This document shows positions 50,934 through 60,193 of a stretch of 64,000 bases of DNA, in pieces. The DNA is from Bacillus sp. V3-13. Its GTDB lineage: Bacteria; Bacillota; Bacilli; Bacillales; Cytobacillaceae. The translations under genes and the position numbers were made by a program. The notes under the pieces are model-generated. The model searched no databases. It was not told where the DNA came from and worked only from the letters and a program-made list of their open reading frames with translations. The stretch's first letter is position 1. Each line of letters begins with the position of its first letter. The stretch spans positions 61,557-125,556 of the forward strand of contig NZ_PGUZ01000033.1 of assembly GCF_002860165.1 (NCBI RefSeq). The letters are read 5' to 3'.

Positions 50934-52127
50934 TCAAAGCTTATATTGTGCGTAAAGCGTTTTATGAACAGATTTGGCCGGACGAAAAACAGCCAGCCCG
51001 ATAAAAATCAACAGCAGCATAAAACTGATTACATAGAAGAAACTTGCACCGGGCAAATATTTGATCGCCAGTCCGCCAATAAACGGACCTGAGACACTGC
51101 CAAAGCTGAAGAAAATTCCGCATAAAAGGTTCCCGGCCGGCAGCAGCTCTTTCGGCAACAGATCGGCCATATAGCTGATACCGAGAGAGAAAGTCGAGCC
51201 AAGCAACATGCCCGCAATAAAGAAGCAGATAAACAGAGCCGTGATCGATTGTTCAAGCATTCCAGCCGCAGTGAAGCAAATAAACCCGGAAATCATCACA
51301 AAATGCAAAACATTTTTCCTGCTGTATTTATCGCTTAAAATGCCGAGCGGCAGCTGGAAGACGATTCCGCCGACTGCAAAAGCGGGCAGGAGAATCGATA
51401 CAGCGCTGACCTCAATCCCGGATCTTAATGCATAGACCGGGAAGTTCCCGTTAAGCGATGCTTCTAAAAAGCCGTAACCAAAGGTCGGCAGAAAAGCTAC
51501 CCAGGCATATTTCCATACCTGGCCAAACCGCTTAAACGTACCCAAAAAAGAAGTGGTCCCGATTGCCTGGTCTGGCAGTTCATTTTTAAGCAGCCAGACT
51601 GCCAGCCAGGCAACAAAGCTTATCAGAGCTGAAATCATGAAAGGGAGCGATTCGTTCACTTCAATTAATCTTGTCATCAATGGCCCGGCAGCAAAGCCAA
51701 GACCAAAAAAAAGACCGTACAAAGATATGTTTCGTCCCCGCTTGTTTTCAGGTGAAAATGAAGTAATCCAGGTTTGGGTGCTAAAGTGAAGCATATGATC
51801 ACCTATACCAACAACCAGCCGAAGGATAAACCAAAACCAGAAAGATTTCCAGACAGGAAACAAAGCAAGTGACAGCGCCACCGCCAGGCCTCCAACGACA
51901 ATGAGCGGCTTGTAGCCATATCTTCTCAGCGGGCTTTCCATTAATGGCGAGGCGAGCAGAATCCCGATATACAGGGCGGTTGTATGGAATCCGTTCAAGG
52001 AAGATGACATTCCGTCCCGTTCAAAAATAATCGCAATCAGCGGCAGCAGCATGCCCTGGGAAAAGCCTGAAATAGCGACAATTCCAATTAAAATCCAAAA
52101 ACGCAGTGTTATATTATTTTTCATCAT
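50934..52127 (-). CDS. MFS transporter (YfkF-like)
   Basis: About 397 residues and 12 membrane helices. MFS signatures include LRRYGYKP in the loop after helix 2, the motif RLVVGIGDHMLHFSTQTWI and the second-half repeat GILSDKYSRKN. It resembles the drug-efflux-like YfkF of B. subtilis, which sits near yfkH and yfkD as this gene does. Several ATGs (52139, 52130, 52127, 52124) are candidates; TTTGGAG favours those at 52130-52124. Confidence 0.85.
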   Translation of the reverse strand: MMKNNITLRFWILIGIVAISGFSQGMLLPLIAIIFERDGMSSSLNGFHTTALYIGILLASPLMESPLRRYGYKPLIVVGGLAVALSLALFPVWKSFWFWFILRLVVGIGDHMLHFSTQTWITSFSPENKRGRNISLYGLFFGLGFAAGPLMTRLIEVNESLPFMISALISFVAWLAVWLLKNELPDQAIGTTSFLGTFKRFGQVWKYAWVAFLPTFGYGFLEASLNGNFPVYALRSGIEVSAVSILLPAFAVGGIVFQLPLGILSDKYSRKNVLHFVMISGFICFTAAGMLEQSITALFICFFIAGMLLGSTFSLGISYMADLLPKELLPAGNLLCGIFFSFGSVSGPFIGGLAIKYLPGASFFYVISFMLLLIFIGLAVFRPAKSVHKTLYAQYKL

Positions 52128-52290
52128 CATATTCTCCAAACTAATAATCAGTTCCTTAAGAAATGTTAACGGGAAAGAGCGTTCTTTGCAACCAAAATAG
52201 AACCGGGAATGTGCATTTCTTTTCGTTCATAAAGAAATAGGGTAACCTGTTTATAGGATCTGGCTTTTATCAACGAAACGGGGTGCAAGG

Positions 52291-52674
52291 ATGGAGTTTA
52301 ACATGAAAGAATCGGGCTTTTACAGTGAATTTGCGTTCGGAAGGCTGGATGTTTCCGGAGATGAGCAGCATGGTTTCCGCCCCTTCCAGTTGATGGTTTC
52401 CGCTCTTGCGGTATGCAGCGGGGGAGTTTTGCGAGGAATACTGGAAAAAATGCGCATGCAAGTAGACGATATAAAAATCGAGGCAGATGTGCGGAGAAAT
52501 GAACAAGAAGCGAATAAAATCGAAGAAGTTCACCTACACTTTCGAATTTACGGTAAAGATTTAAATGAAGACAAAATGAAAAAAGCAATGAAACTAACAG
52601 AGAAAAATTGTTCAATGGTGCAATCGGTGAAAGGAAGCATTGTCATCAAAGAAACTTTTGAATTAATAGATTAA
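52291..52674 (+). CDS. OsmC/Ohr-family protein
   Basis: 127 residues with the two reactive cysteines of the family, in LMVSALAVCSGGVLRGIL and in EKNCSMVQSVKG. OsmC/Ohr proteins reduce organic hydroperoxides with a thiol partner; this short form belongs to the YhfA-like branch, whose peroxidase activity is not proven. ATG 52303 is an alternative start, better placed after GGAG. It is divergent from the MFS gene. Confidence 0.88.
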   Translation: MEFNMKESGFYSEFAFGRLDVSGDEQHGFRPFQLMVSALAVCSGGVLRGILEKMRMQVDDIKIEADVRRNEQEANKIEEVHLHFRIYGKDLNEDKMKKAMKLTEKNCSMVQSVKGSIVIKETFELID

Positions 52675-52679
52675 CGACA

Positions 52680-52722
52680 AAAAAGACTCCAGACAGGTTA
52701 GTGTCCAGAGTCTTTGTTCTTT
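52680..52722. terminator. Terminator after the osmC-like gene
   Basis: AAAAGACTCcAGAC pairs with GTCcAGAGTCTTT. On the minus strand the stem is followed by six T, a better terminator in that direction. Confidence 0.8.
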
Positions 52723-53064
52723 TCAAATGTATGATTATTGTAAATCACGGTTCTAACGTTAGGAGTAACTCAATCGCTCGATTGTCAGTAAGCATCACCA
52801 ACCTTCATTTGTTATCGTGTACAAGTGACATCTAACAGCTTCAGTTGTTTTTGCCTCCTTTTTTTAAAATAAGCGAATGATGACTACCCTCCTTTTGTTG
52901 TGTTAAGTTGATTATAAGCTTTTATGATAAATTTGTAAATATTCTGATTATTAAAATATGATTACATTTATGAGAAACATTTAAAAAGTCATGGATAATA
53001 TAAGCCGACTCCGAAAAAACTAACACCATAACTTATGGAGTAATAGCTGAAAGGAGTCGACATC
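52723..53064. other. Intergenic stretch before yfkD with two unpaired ribosome-binding-like sites
   Basis: 342 bases with no supported gene. On the minus strand AAAGGAGG occurs twice (about 52854-52865 and 52892-52901) with no ATG, GTG or TTG at a suitable distance. A strong minus-strand terminator at 52680 could close a short RNA from here. The yfkD promoter must lie near 52980-53040. Confidence 0.4.
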
Positions 53065-53886
53065 ATGAAAAAATACTTATCCCTTCTGTTCATTTTTCTC
53101 ATTTCGATATCGATTTTTTTACCTACGGCCTTGGCGGAGAAAGAAAAAGGAAAGGCCGCACAGCCCCAGCAAAGTAAATATATTATACCGGGTGCTGTTA
53201 TGAATATCACAAAAGAAAACACTTACCCCAATCCGGCCCAGGATATGCCTTTTTTGCAGCCAAGTGAACTGACACAGAAATTGGTTCATTCCACAAAAAT
53301 CAAAATTGAAAATCCTGAGTTGATCAGAATGCTGAATGAAACGACGATCAACAGTACTCCATTCGCGGTTGGTTATCGTGCCGTCATTTACCTTGGCCAG
53401 TGGCCGCTAAATTACGAATCCACGGAAACGGCCCCAAACTGGGAGTACCAAAAGATCAATACAAATTACTTTGATAACCGGGGCGGGAATACCCCGTATC
53501 AAATGCATTACGTTCAGGAGGCCCAAAAGGTCGTTAAAGGCGGGCTAACAGCAAAAGTGCCAAATGCTGAAGAAGTAAAGGAAATGATGCTCGTGAAGGC
53601 AACCAAAAAAACGAATTTGCCGCTTTCTTTTGAAACAATCGTCGGGGCAGGTACAAAAAAGGACCAAATCTACAACATTCCTGCCAACCGGCTTGGCTAT
53701 CTGTATGCCCATGCTTCGGCTGTCAATGAAAAAGGGAAGGTTACTTACGGAGAAGTTTATATTATGCTTAAAGGCAATAAAAAGAAGCTCGTTATAAAGA
53801 ACATTGTTTCACAGGGAATAGGTGCATGGATACCTGTTCAAGATCATGTTTCATTCACTTTTGTCTCCTCTGAAAAGCCTCGTTAA
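53065..53886 (+). CDS. yfkD: YfkD-like secreted protein
   Basis: 273 residues with a signal peptide (MKKYLSLLFIFLISISIFLP, cleavage after about residue 24, ALA-E). The mature part matches B. subtilis YfkD in size and in stretches such as NSTPFAVGYRAVIYLGQWPLNYES and the C-terminal VSQGIGAWIPVQDHVSF. The family is Bacillaceae specific, of unknown function, and may be sporulation linked. AAAGGAG precedes ATG 53065. Confidence 0.88.
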   Translation: MKKYLSLLFIFLISISIFLPTALAEKEKGKAAQPQQSKYIIPGAVMNITKENTYPNPAQDMPFLQPSELTQKLVHSTKIKIENPELIRMLNETTINSTPFAVGYRAVIYLGQWPLNYESTETAPNWEYQKINTNYFDNRGGNTPYQMHYVQEAQKVVKGGLTAKVPNAEEVKEMMLVKATKKTNLPLSFETIVGAGTKKDQIYNIPANRLGYLYAHASAVNEKGKVTYGEVYIMLKGNKKKLVIKNIVSQGIGAWIPVQDHVSFTFVSSEKPR

Positions 53887-53901
53887 GCCATTTTAGTAGA
53901 C

Positions 53902-53941
53902 GGAAAAAGAGAGAGTGTACCTCGCACTTTCTCTTTTTTCA
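53902..53941 (+). terminator. Terminator after yfkD
   Basis: AAAAAGAGAgAGTG pairs with CACTtTCTCTTTTT, with TTTTTTC tail. Confidence 0.82.
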
Positions 53942-54000
53942 GTTTATAACCAATTCAAACAGGGAAATAAATTGTTAACTGACATAAAGGAGGAATTATC

Positions 54001-54627
54001 ATGGCGCAAAACACGATGGATACTGAAAAAAACAGCAAGCTGTTAAAAGGAATCATTCTTGGAGGAATTATCGGAGGAGCTGTTGCGTTAATGGACTCCT
54101 CGACCAGAAGCAAAGTAAAAGGTACGGTAAGCAATTTAAAGGATTCCTCTATGCACATGTACGAGGAAGTTAAGCAAAATCCAGGCGAAGTAAAGGATCA
54201 AATGATCAATCAATTTAAACATGCTTCCAATACATTAAAAGAAGCGATTCAGGATGCTCAGAGGTTATACGAAAAAGTGAATGAAGATGTGTTCAGCCGT
54301 ATGGGGGAAGTCAAGGAGATTTCCAATGATGCAATGTCAACCGCAAAAGAAGCTAAAAATGATCTAATGGGAATTGGCAGCAAGGTAGCGGAAGCCGGTT
54401 CAGAAATAATTGAAAATCCGCTTGATGCAGTGAAATCTGGTTCAAATAATAATAACATGAGCAACAGCTCTACCAATAGCAACAACAATTCCAATAGCAC
54501 TAACAACACTGGAAGCAGCAGTACGAGCAGCATCAGTATAAATGGCGGCTCTGGCAACCAAAAAAGCACTACCTCTCCACAAGGAGCAGGCAATACAAAA
54601 ATCGTTCCGCCTGGAAAAAATAATTAA
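54001..54627 (+). CDS. YtxH-like protein with low-complexity Asn/Ser tail
   Basis: 208 residues. A Gly-rich hydrophobic segment (LLKGIILGGIIGGAVALM) anchors it, followed by a long amphipathic helical region (residues about 35-140; VKDQMINQFKHASNTLKEAI) like apolipophorin/YtxH proteins. Residues about 150-208 are a run of Asn, Ser, Thr and Gly without Cys or aromatic residues. The tail is unusual for the family and may be disordered. ATAAAGGAGGAATTATC precedes ATG 54001. Monocistronic. Confidence 0.78.
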   Translation: MAQNTMDTEKNSKLLKGIILGGIIGGAVALMDSSTRSKVKGTVSNLKDSSMHMYEEVKQNPGEVKDQMINQFKHASNTLKEAIQDAQRLYEKVNEDVFSRMGEVKEISNDAMSTAKEAKNDLMGIGSKVAEAGSEIIENPLDAVKSGSNNNNMSNSSTNSNNNSNSTNNTGSSSTSSISINGGSGNQKSTTSPQGAGNTKIVPPGKNN

Positions 54628-54642
54628 TGGACAGGCTTGAAA

Positions 54643-54676
54643 AAACAGCAATCACTGGATTGCTGTTTTTTATTTG
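54643..54676 (+). terminator. Terminator after the YtxH-like gene
   Basis: AAAAAACAGCAATC pairs with GATTGCTGTTTTTT; A/T tails on both sides. Confidence 0.87.
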
Positions 54677-54797
54677 GAGAAAAGCCAAGAAAAAGTGGTT
54701 CCATTAACATATCACCCAGTATTTATCTTGTTTTAGGCGAGTTGGCTCTGGGTATTTACCTTTAACTGTTACTTTCTTGAAAATGGAGGAATTGGCG

Positions 54798-56486
54798 ATG
54801 ATTAATGAGACAGATAAATCATTTATAACCCGCAGCAAACGGGCATCAATAGATAGAGAAACAGCAAAAGGCCGTACAGGCATGGTGGCTTCGGCGCACC
54901 ACCTGGCAACCGATATCGGCGAGAAAGTCCTGGAGTCGGGAGGAAACGCCATTGATGCGGCTGTCGCCATCCAATTTGCTTTGAATGTGGCCGAGCCGAT
55001 GATGACCGGGATTGGCGGGAGCGGATTCATGATGGTCCATCATCGCGATTCAAATGAAACAAAAATTTTTGACGGACATACAAGAGCGCCAAAGGCGGCT
55101 CATCCCCGGATGTTCCTTGACGACAGCGGGGAGGTTGTTCCGTTTAAGCAACGGTCAACACATGGGACAGCGGTCGGAGTACCGGGCATACTAAAAGCGA
55201 TGGATACAGCGCTGTCGGAGTATGGTACGAAGTCGCTCGCCGAACTGATCGAACCGTCCATCGAGCTGGCCGAAAAGGGAGTCGAAATCAACTGGGTGTT
55301 CAAGGATGCGCTTGAGCATTTCGATTATCGTCTTGGTAAGCATGCTAAAAACTTTTATCTTCCAGAGGGTAAACACCGCAAGGAAGGCGAAAAGTTAATG
55401 AAAAAAGAGCTTGCCCATACGTATCGAATTTTGCAGGAAAAAGGGACCGCTGCCTTTTACGAAGGCGAGATCGGAGAGGCGATCATCGCTGCCTTAAAGG
55501 AAGAGGGCGGATTCATGGAACTGGATGACTTGAAAAATTATCAAATCACGATCGATGAACCGATGTGGGGTGAGTATAAAGGGTATAAGATTGCCTCATC
55601 CAGCCCTCCAAGTGCCGGCGGATTGATGGTCATCCACATATTAAAGCTGCTGGAAAGCTTTCAATTGGAGCAATACGGTCCGCGTTCATGGGAAAAATAT
55701 TATTTGCTTGCTGAAGCGATGCGGATCGGTTTTTCCGACAAGGTCACTTATTTTGGTGATCCTGAATTTGTGGAAATGCCGGTAAAAGGATTAATTGATG
55801 ACCGCTATATCGATGAGCGGAGAAAGCTGATCAATTTTGAACGGCGAAACGATGCCATCGAGTTCGGCAACCCGTGGAAATACGACAAACCGGGCGCTCA
55901 TCACTATGTCAGCCAACCTGATGATATCGAAAAAAGCGAGACCACCCATTTTACGGTAACCGATCAATGGGGAAACATTGCTGCCTGTACTTCTACAGTT
56001 GAACATCCTTTCGGGTCGGGAATCATGGTGCCTGGTTACGGATTTATCCTCAATAACGAATTAACCGACTTTGACGCGGTACCGGGCGGGCTTAACGAAG
56101 TGCAACCCGGGAAGCGTCCGGTCAGCTGTAAAAGCCCAACGATTATTTTCAAGGATGACAGGCCTTTCCTGACTCTTGGATCACCGGGAGGCCCAACGAT
56201 CATCGGCTCCGTCTTCCAAACAATTATTAATGTGATTGATTTTAAAATGGATTTAAAGGAAGCGATCGAAGAACCGCGAATTATGGCGACAACCGGCCCG
56301 TTAATTGAATGGGAAAAAGGAATCAGCATGGAAAGCAAAGGGATTCTGGAATCGATGGGCTATCAATTTGCTGACGAACCCCATGTCATTGGCAATGTAC
56401 AGGCGATCCAATTCGATCAAAAAACAGGAACCATATATGGTGTTGCGGACTCCAGCCGGGAAGGAAAAGCAAGCGGAATGAATTAA
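54798..56486 (+). CDS. ggt: Gamma-glutamyltransferase family protein, cytosolic type
   Basis: 562 residues from ATG 54798, eight bases after GGAGG. It has the GGT/Ntn-hydrolase architecture: large subunit to about residue 380, then the autocleavage Thr in ETTHFTVTDQWGN, the SCKSPTIIF and LGSPGGPTIIGSV segments of the small subunit. There is no signal peptide, so unlike secreted GGT it should stay in the cytoplasm, as YwrD does in B. subtilis. It would hydrolyse or transfer gamma-glutamyl groups of glutathione or related compounds; the substrate is inferred only from the family. Confidence 0.9.
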   Translation: MINETDKSFITRSKRASIDRETAKGRTGMVASAHHLATDIGEKVLESGGNAIDAAVAIQFALNVAEPMMTGIGGSGFMMVHHRDSNETKIFDGHTRAPKAAHPRMFLDDSGEVVPFKQRSTHGTAVGVPGILKAMDTALSEYGTKSLAELIEPSIELAEKGVEINWVFKDALEHFDYRLGKHAKNFYLPEGKHRKEGEKLMKKELAHTYRILQEKGTAAFYEGEIGEAIIAALKEEGGFMELDDLKNYQITIDEPMWGEYKGYKIASSSPPSAGGLMVIHILKLLESFQLEQYGPRSWEKYYLLAEAMRIGFSDKVTYFGDPEFVEMPVKGLIDDRYIDERRKLINFERRNDAIEFGNPWKYDKPGAHHYVSQPDDIEKSETTHFTVTDQWGNIAACTSTVEHPFGSGIMVPGYGFILNNELTDFDAVPGGLNEVQPGKRPVSCKSPTIIFKDDRPFLTLGSPGGPTIIGSVFQTIINVIDFKMDLKEAIEEPRIMATTGPLIEWEKGISMESKGILESMGYQFADEPHVIGNVQAIQFDQKTGTIYGVADSSREGKASGMN

Positions 56487-56583
56487 TGTATCCAGTCCTG
56501 ACATTTAAGCTCCTGAAAATTTTCCGTTGCAGAAAAGCGCAATTTTTTGTAGGATTGAAACGGTAATGAAAGGAGAGAATGTA

Positions 56584-56784
56584 TTGGGCAGCCCAATTCA
56601 TGATAAAAATCAACAGATTGCTTTTTTAAAACAGCGTTTAAATATGTTTCTTGAAGTCCTTGATGCGATTGATCCCGGAGAGGCCGATATTGATGATATC
56701 GACCGCCTGCTTGGCATTATGGATGAATTGGAATCAAAGTGCCGGGAATTTAAAAACCGCGAGATTGGTTCTGAACAAGGATAA
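56584..56784 (+). CDS. SE1561-family small protein
   Basis: 66 residues from TTG 56584, seven bases after AAAGGAG; the longer frame upstream lacks a binding site. The N-terminus GSPIHDKNQQIAFLKQRLNM and the EADIDDIDRLLGIMDELE segment are those of the SE1561 family of small, helical Bacillota proteins of unknown function. Terminator follows. Confidence 0.82.
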   Translation: MGSPIHDKNQQIAFLKQRLNMFLEVLDAIDPGEADIDDIDRLLGIMDELESKCREFKNREIGSEQG

Positions 56785-56788
56785 TAGC

Positions 56789-56826
56789 TAAAAAACCCCT
56801 TGCCACCGGGCAAGGGGTTTAAATTT
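56789..56826. terminator. Terminator between the SE1561 gene and yfkAB
   Basis: AAACCCCTTGCC pairs with GGCAAGGGGTTT around ACC; serves both convergent genes. Confidence 0.85.
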
Positions 56827-57944
56827 TATAGGATGTTGGCTTTTCTTTTTGAAAAATCAATGTCAGGATAATAACTGTTTTTCACAAGAACATTCGGCCC
56901 CAGACATTTAACGGCTGGACAATGGCAGTTTAACTGCGAAGCAAGGTCGGATTTTATCCAATTGTTGTAGGCATCCTCCAGGCTGTCTTCTTTGATGTTC
57001 CCAAGTGGAGGAGTGTCGCCAAAATCAGTGACAATCACATCACCTGTAAAAATGTTGACGTTTAATCGCGAACGTCCGTCGGGATCATTGCGGACAGTTA
57101 CATTTTCTTCCGTGTAAAGCCTTTTTAGCAACTTCAGATCTTCGCCATTGCTGCTGCAAGGATAAAAAGGTAGCGTCCCGAACAACATCCAAACCCTTTT
57201 ATCGCGAAAATCGAGCAAGCGATGAATCGCACTTCGTATTTCGTCCAATGTTAACACTTCTAAAGTTGACGCAAAGTCTGATGCGTACATTGGATGCACT
57301 TCATGCCTCTGGCATTTCATTTCTTCAGTAATTTGGCGGTGGATATTTTCAAGATGAGGCAATGTGCGTTTATTAAGCATCGTTTCGGCAGAAACAATCA
57401 CACCCGATTCAGCCAAAGCGCGGCTGTTCTCAATGATTCTTTGAAAAAGTGCTTCCCTCTGCTGCACTGTCGGTTTTCTGTCCATCATTGCAAAGCCGCC
57501 TTCAACAAAATCATCTACGGTTCCCCAGTTATGCGAAATATGCAGTACATCCAAGTAAGGCGCGAGTTGCTCATAACGGCTTAATTCAATCGTTAAATTT
57601 GAATTGATTTGCGTCCGAACGCCACGTTCGTGAGCGTATTTCAGGATCGGCAACACATAGTTTTCGACCGATTTTTTTGACAGCATCGGCTCTCCGCCGG
57701 TAATGCTGAGCGAACGAAGTGCGGGAATCTCGTCCAGCCTTTTTAAGAGCAGGCTGATCGGAAGGCCATTCGGATCTTTTGGCTGAAGCGTATACCCGAC
57801 CGCACAGTGCTCACAGCGCATATTGCATAACACCGTTGTAGTAAATTCAATATTGGATAATACTTGTTTTCCATGCTCTTCGACATCCATATAAGCTTCC
57901 CATGGATCAAAGAACGGAGATATTTGTCGCTTTTCAGTTATCAT
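56826..57944 (-). CDS. yfkAB: Radical SAM protein YfkAB
   Basis: 372 residues. The radical SAM cluster motif is CNMRCEHC (residues about 40-47), with ITGGEPMLS for SAM binding; the C-terminus carries an auxiliary CHCPAVKC motif (CxCxxxxC) characteristic of the YfkAB group. It probably cleaves SAM to make a radical for an unidentified substrate. B. subtilis yfkA and yfkB are the split or single counterpart at this place. No partner peptide or modification gene is evident nearby. Confidence 0.92.
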   Translation of the reverse strand: MITEKRQISPFFDPWEAYMDVEEHGKQVLSNIEFTTTVLCNMRCEHCAVGYTLQPKDPNGLPISLLLKRLDEIPALRSLSITGGEPMLSKKSVENYVLPILKYAHERGVRTQINSNLTIELSRYEQLAPYLDVLHISHNWGTVDDFVEGGFAMMDRKPTVQQREALFQRIIENSRALAESGVIVSAETMLNKRTLPHLENIHRQITEEMKCQRHEVHPMYASDFASTLEVLTLDEIRSAIHRLLDFRDKRVWMLFGTLPFYPCSSNGEDLKLLKRLYTEENVTVRNDPDGRSRLNVNIFTGDVIVTDFGDTPPLGNIKEDSLEDAYNNWIKSDLASQLNCHCPAVKCLGPNVLVKNSYYPDIDFSKRKANIL

Positions 57945-58100
57945 TTTTCATTCTCCTCGTAGTAACTGCAATCCTTAGTCATTATTGAGGTAACAACAAT
58001 AGATGTCAATAGTTTTACATTCATGTGGGATTAGATTATATGGACGAGAAACTAAGGTATGAGCCACAAATTCTGGGATACAAGCTGCTTCTTCTTCCGC

Positions 58101-58384
58101 AAATTTATGAGCATTTTTCGAGATTTATGAGCGGATCTTGAGATTTATGAGCGGAATTTGAGATTTACGAGCGGAACTTGAGATTTACGAGCGGAACTTG
58201 AGATTTACGAGCGTTTCTTGAGATTTACGAGCGGAATTTGAGATTTACGAGCGGAACTTGAGATTTACGAGCGGAATTTGAGATTTACGAGCGGAACTTG
58301 AGATTTACGAGCGGAACTTGAGATTTACGAGCGCAATTGCGGATTTACGAGCGAAATCCGAAACGCCGAATTTATGAGCATTTC
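58101..58384. repeat. Thirteen-unit 20-bp tandem array (core GATTTACGAGCG)
   Basis: From 58101 to 58360 there are 13 consecutive units of exactly 20 bp, consensus AGATTTACGAGCGGAACTTG. The first three units have TTATGAGC instead of TTACGAGC, the first and the last two diverge in the second half, and a further partial copy ends near 58384. Positions 13-18 vary most. It fills the space between yfkAB and the fumarase gene and is not coding. Confidence 0.96.
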
Positions 58385-58525
58385 ATAATCAGATGCAAAC
58401 AAGATGAAATCGCTTGCAGCCAATATCTTTAAATTGGCAGTTGATAGGAGTATAATGAAAAAGAAATTAAGTTGCCAAAATTGCGAATTATTTATGAGTG
58501 GGGCGTAAAGGGAAGGGGAATGGAC

Positions 58526-60076
58526 ATGAGCATAGCAGCATTTCAAGAAAGTATGTACAAACTGATCGTCGAAACATCGACAAAGCTTCCAAAGGATGTA
58601 AGACGGGCAATAAAAGCTGCAAAAGAACGCGAAAACGCGGGAACGAGATCGGCGATGAGCCTTGATACAATCGCCAATAATATCAAAATGGCCGATGAAA
58701 ATGTTTCTCCAATCTGCCAGGATACCGGCTTGCCGACTTTTAAAATAAAGACACCGGTTGGTGCCAACCAAATTGAAATGAAAAAAGCGATTCAAGCTGC
58801 AATCGCACTCGCCACAAAGGACGGGAAATTACGGCCAAATTCGGTTGATTCGTTAACAGGGGACAACAGCGGCGACAATCTTGGTGCCGGCACTCCTGTC
58901 ATTAAGTTTGAGCAGTGGGAAAAAGATTATATCGACGTCCGCCTGATATTAAAGGGTGGCGGTTGTGAAAATAAAAATATTCAATACAGCCTGCCATGCG
59001 AGCTGGATGGCGTGGGCCGGGCCGGCCGCGATCTGGACGGAATCCGAAAATGCATTCTTCACTCAGTCTATCAGGCGCAGGGCCAGGGCTGCAGCGCCGG
59101 ATTTATCGGAGTCGGCATTGGCGGAGACCGCTCCTCAGGCTATGATCTTGCCAAGGAACAGTTATTTCGTTCTGTTGATGACGTCAACCCAATTCCCGAA
59201 CTTCAGCAATTGGAAGATTACATTCTTGAAAATGCCAATAAGCTGGGGATCGGCACAATGGGCTTTGGCGGGGAAACGACGCTCTTAGGTTGTAAAGTAG
59301 GTGTTATCAATCGGATACCAGCGAGTTTCTTTGTTTCAGTTGCATATAACTGTTGGGCGTTCCGCCGTCTTGGCGTGTTGATTGATCCAGAAACCGGGGC
59401 CATAAATGAGTGGCTGTACCAGGAAGGAGATTTAATCGAGTTTGCGGAACAGGAGGCTGCCGCAGAAGTTGCCGCAGCATCAGAAACTGCAAGTGAAGTA
59501 ATCACACTTGAAGCTCCGCTTACAGAGGAAAAAGTAAGACAGCTCAAGGTTGGCGATGTTGTCCGGATTAACGGCATGATGTACACCGGCCGCGACGCGA
59601 TCCACAAGTACTTAATGGACCATGAAGCTCCGAGGGATTTAAATGGACAGATTATTTATCATTGTGGACCGGTTATGCTAAAAGATGAAGACGGCAGGTG
59701 GCATGTAAAAGCAGCCGGCCCGACAACGAGTATTCGTGAGGAACCGTACCAGGGAGATATCATGAAAAAGTTCGGAATTCGTGCCGTGATCGGAAAAGGC
59801 GGAATGGGACCGAAAACATTGGCAACTCTCAAGGAGCATGGAGGCGTTTATTTAAATGCGATTGGCGGCGCGGCCCAGTATTATGCCGACTGCATCAAGT
59901 CTGTTGAAGGGGTCGATCTCATGGAATTCGGCATCCCCGAAGCGATGTGGCACTTGAAGGTAGAAGGGTTTACTGCGGTCGTCACTATGGATTCTCATGG
60001 AAACAGTCTGCATGAAGATGTCGATAAATCTTCACTCGAGAAGCTTGCCCAGTTTAAAGAAGCTGTTTTCAAATGA
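58526..60076 (+). CDS. fumA: Fumarate hydratase, class I (iron-sulfur)
   Basis: 516 residues from ATG 58526, seven bases after AAGGGG; the upstream ATG at 58520 is possible. N-terminal alpha and C-terminal beta parts are fused as in the 4Fe-4S class I enzymes; cluster cysteines are expected in SPICQDTGLP, GCSAGFIGVGIGGD and TTLLGCKVG. It interconverts fumarate and malate in the TCA cycle. Bacillus species normally rely on class II FumC, so this oxygen-sensitive enzyme may be a second one. A weak terminator (GAGGA/TCCTC plus T5) follows at about 60089-60117. Confidence 0.94.
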   Translation: MSIAAFQESMYKLIVETSTKLPKDVRRAIKAAKERENAGTRSAMSLDTIANNIKMADENVSPICQDTGLPTFKIKTPVGANQIEMKKAIQAAIALATKDGKLRPNSVDSLTGDNSGDNLGAGTPVIKFEQWEKDYIDVRLILKGGGCENKNIQYSLPCELDGVGRAGRDLDGIRKCILHSVYQAQGQGCSAGFIGVGIGGDRSSGYDLAKEQLFRSVDDVNPIPELQQLEDYILENANKLGIGTMGFGGETTLLGCKVGVINRIPASFFVSVAYNCWAFRRLGVLIDPETGAINEWLYQEGDLIEFAEQEAAAEVAAASETASEVITLEAPLTEEKVRQLKVGDVVRINGMMYTGRDAIHKYLMDHEAPRDLNGQIIYHCGPVMLKDEDGRWHVKAAGPTTSIREEPYQGDIMKKFGIRAVIGKGGMGPKTLATLKEHGGVYLNAIGGAAQYYADCIKSVEGVDLMEFGIPEAMWHLKVEGFTAVVTMDSHGNSLHEDVDKSSLEKLAQFKEAVFK

Positions 60077-60193
60077 AACGAACAAGGAGGATGGCGCAGT
60101 TGCTGTCCTCTTTTTCTTTTATCTATAGTCCTTCAGCCTGAATGTTTTTTTATGAAAAACAAACACTAAAGAAAACATTTGCGGAGGCTGAAA

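Noticed and set aside
60120..60190. Sigma-G promoter of pdaA
   Set aside because: GAATG and CACTAAA are present but spacing and the -10 element do not fit the consensus well.
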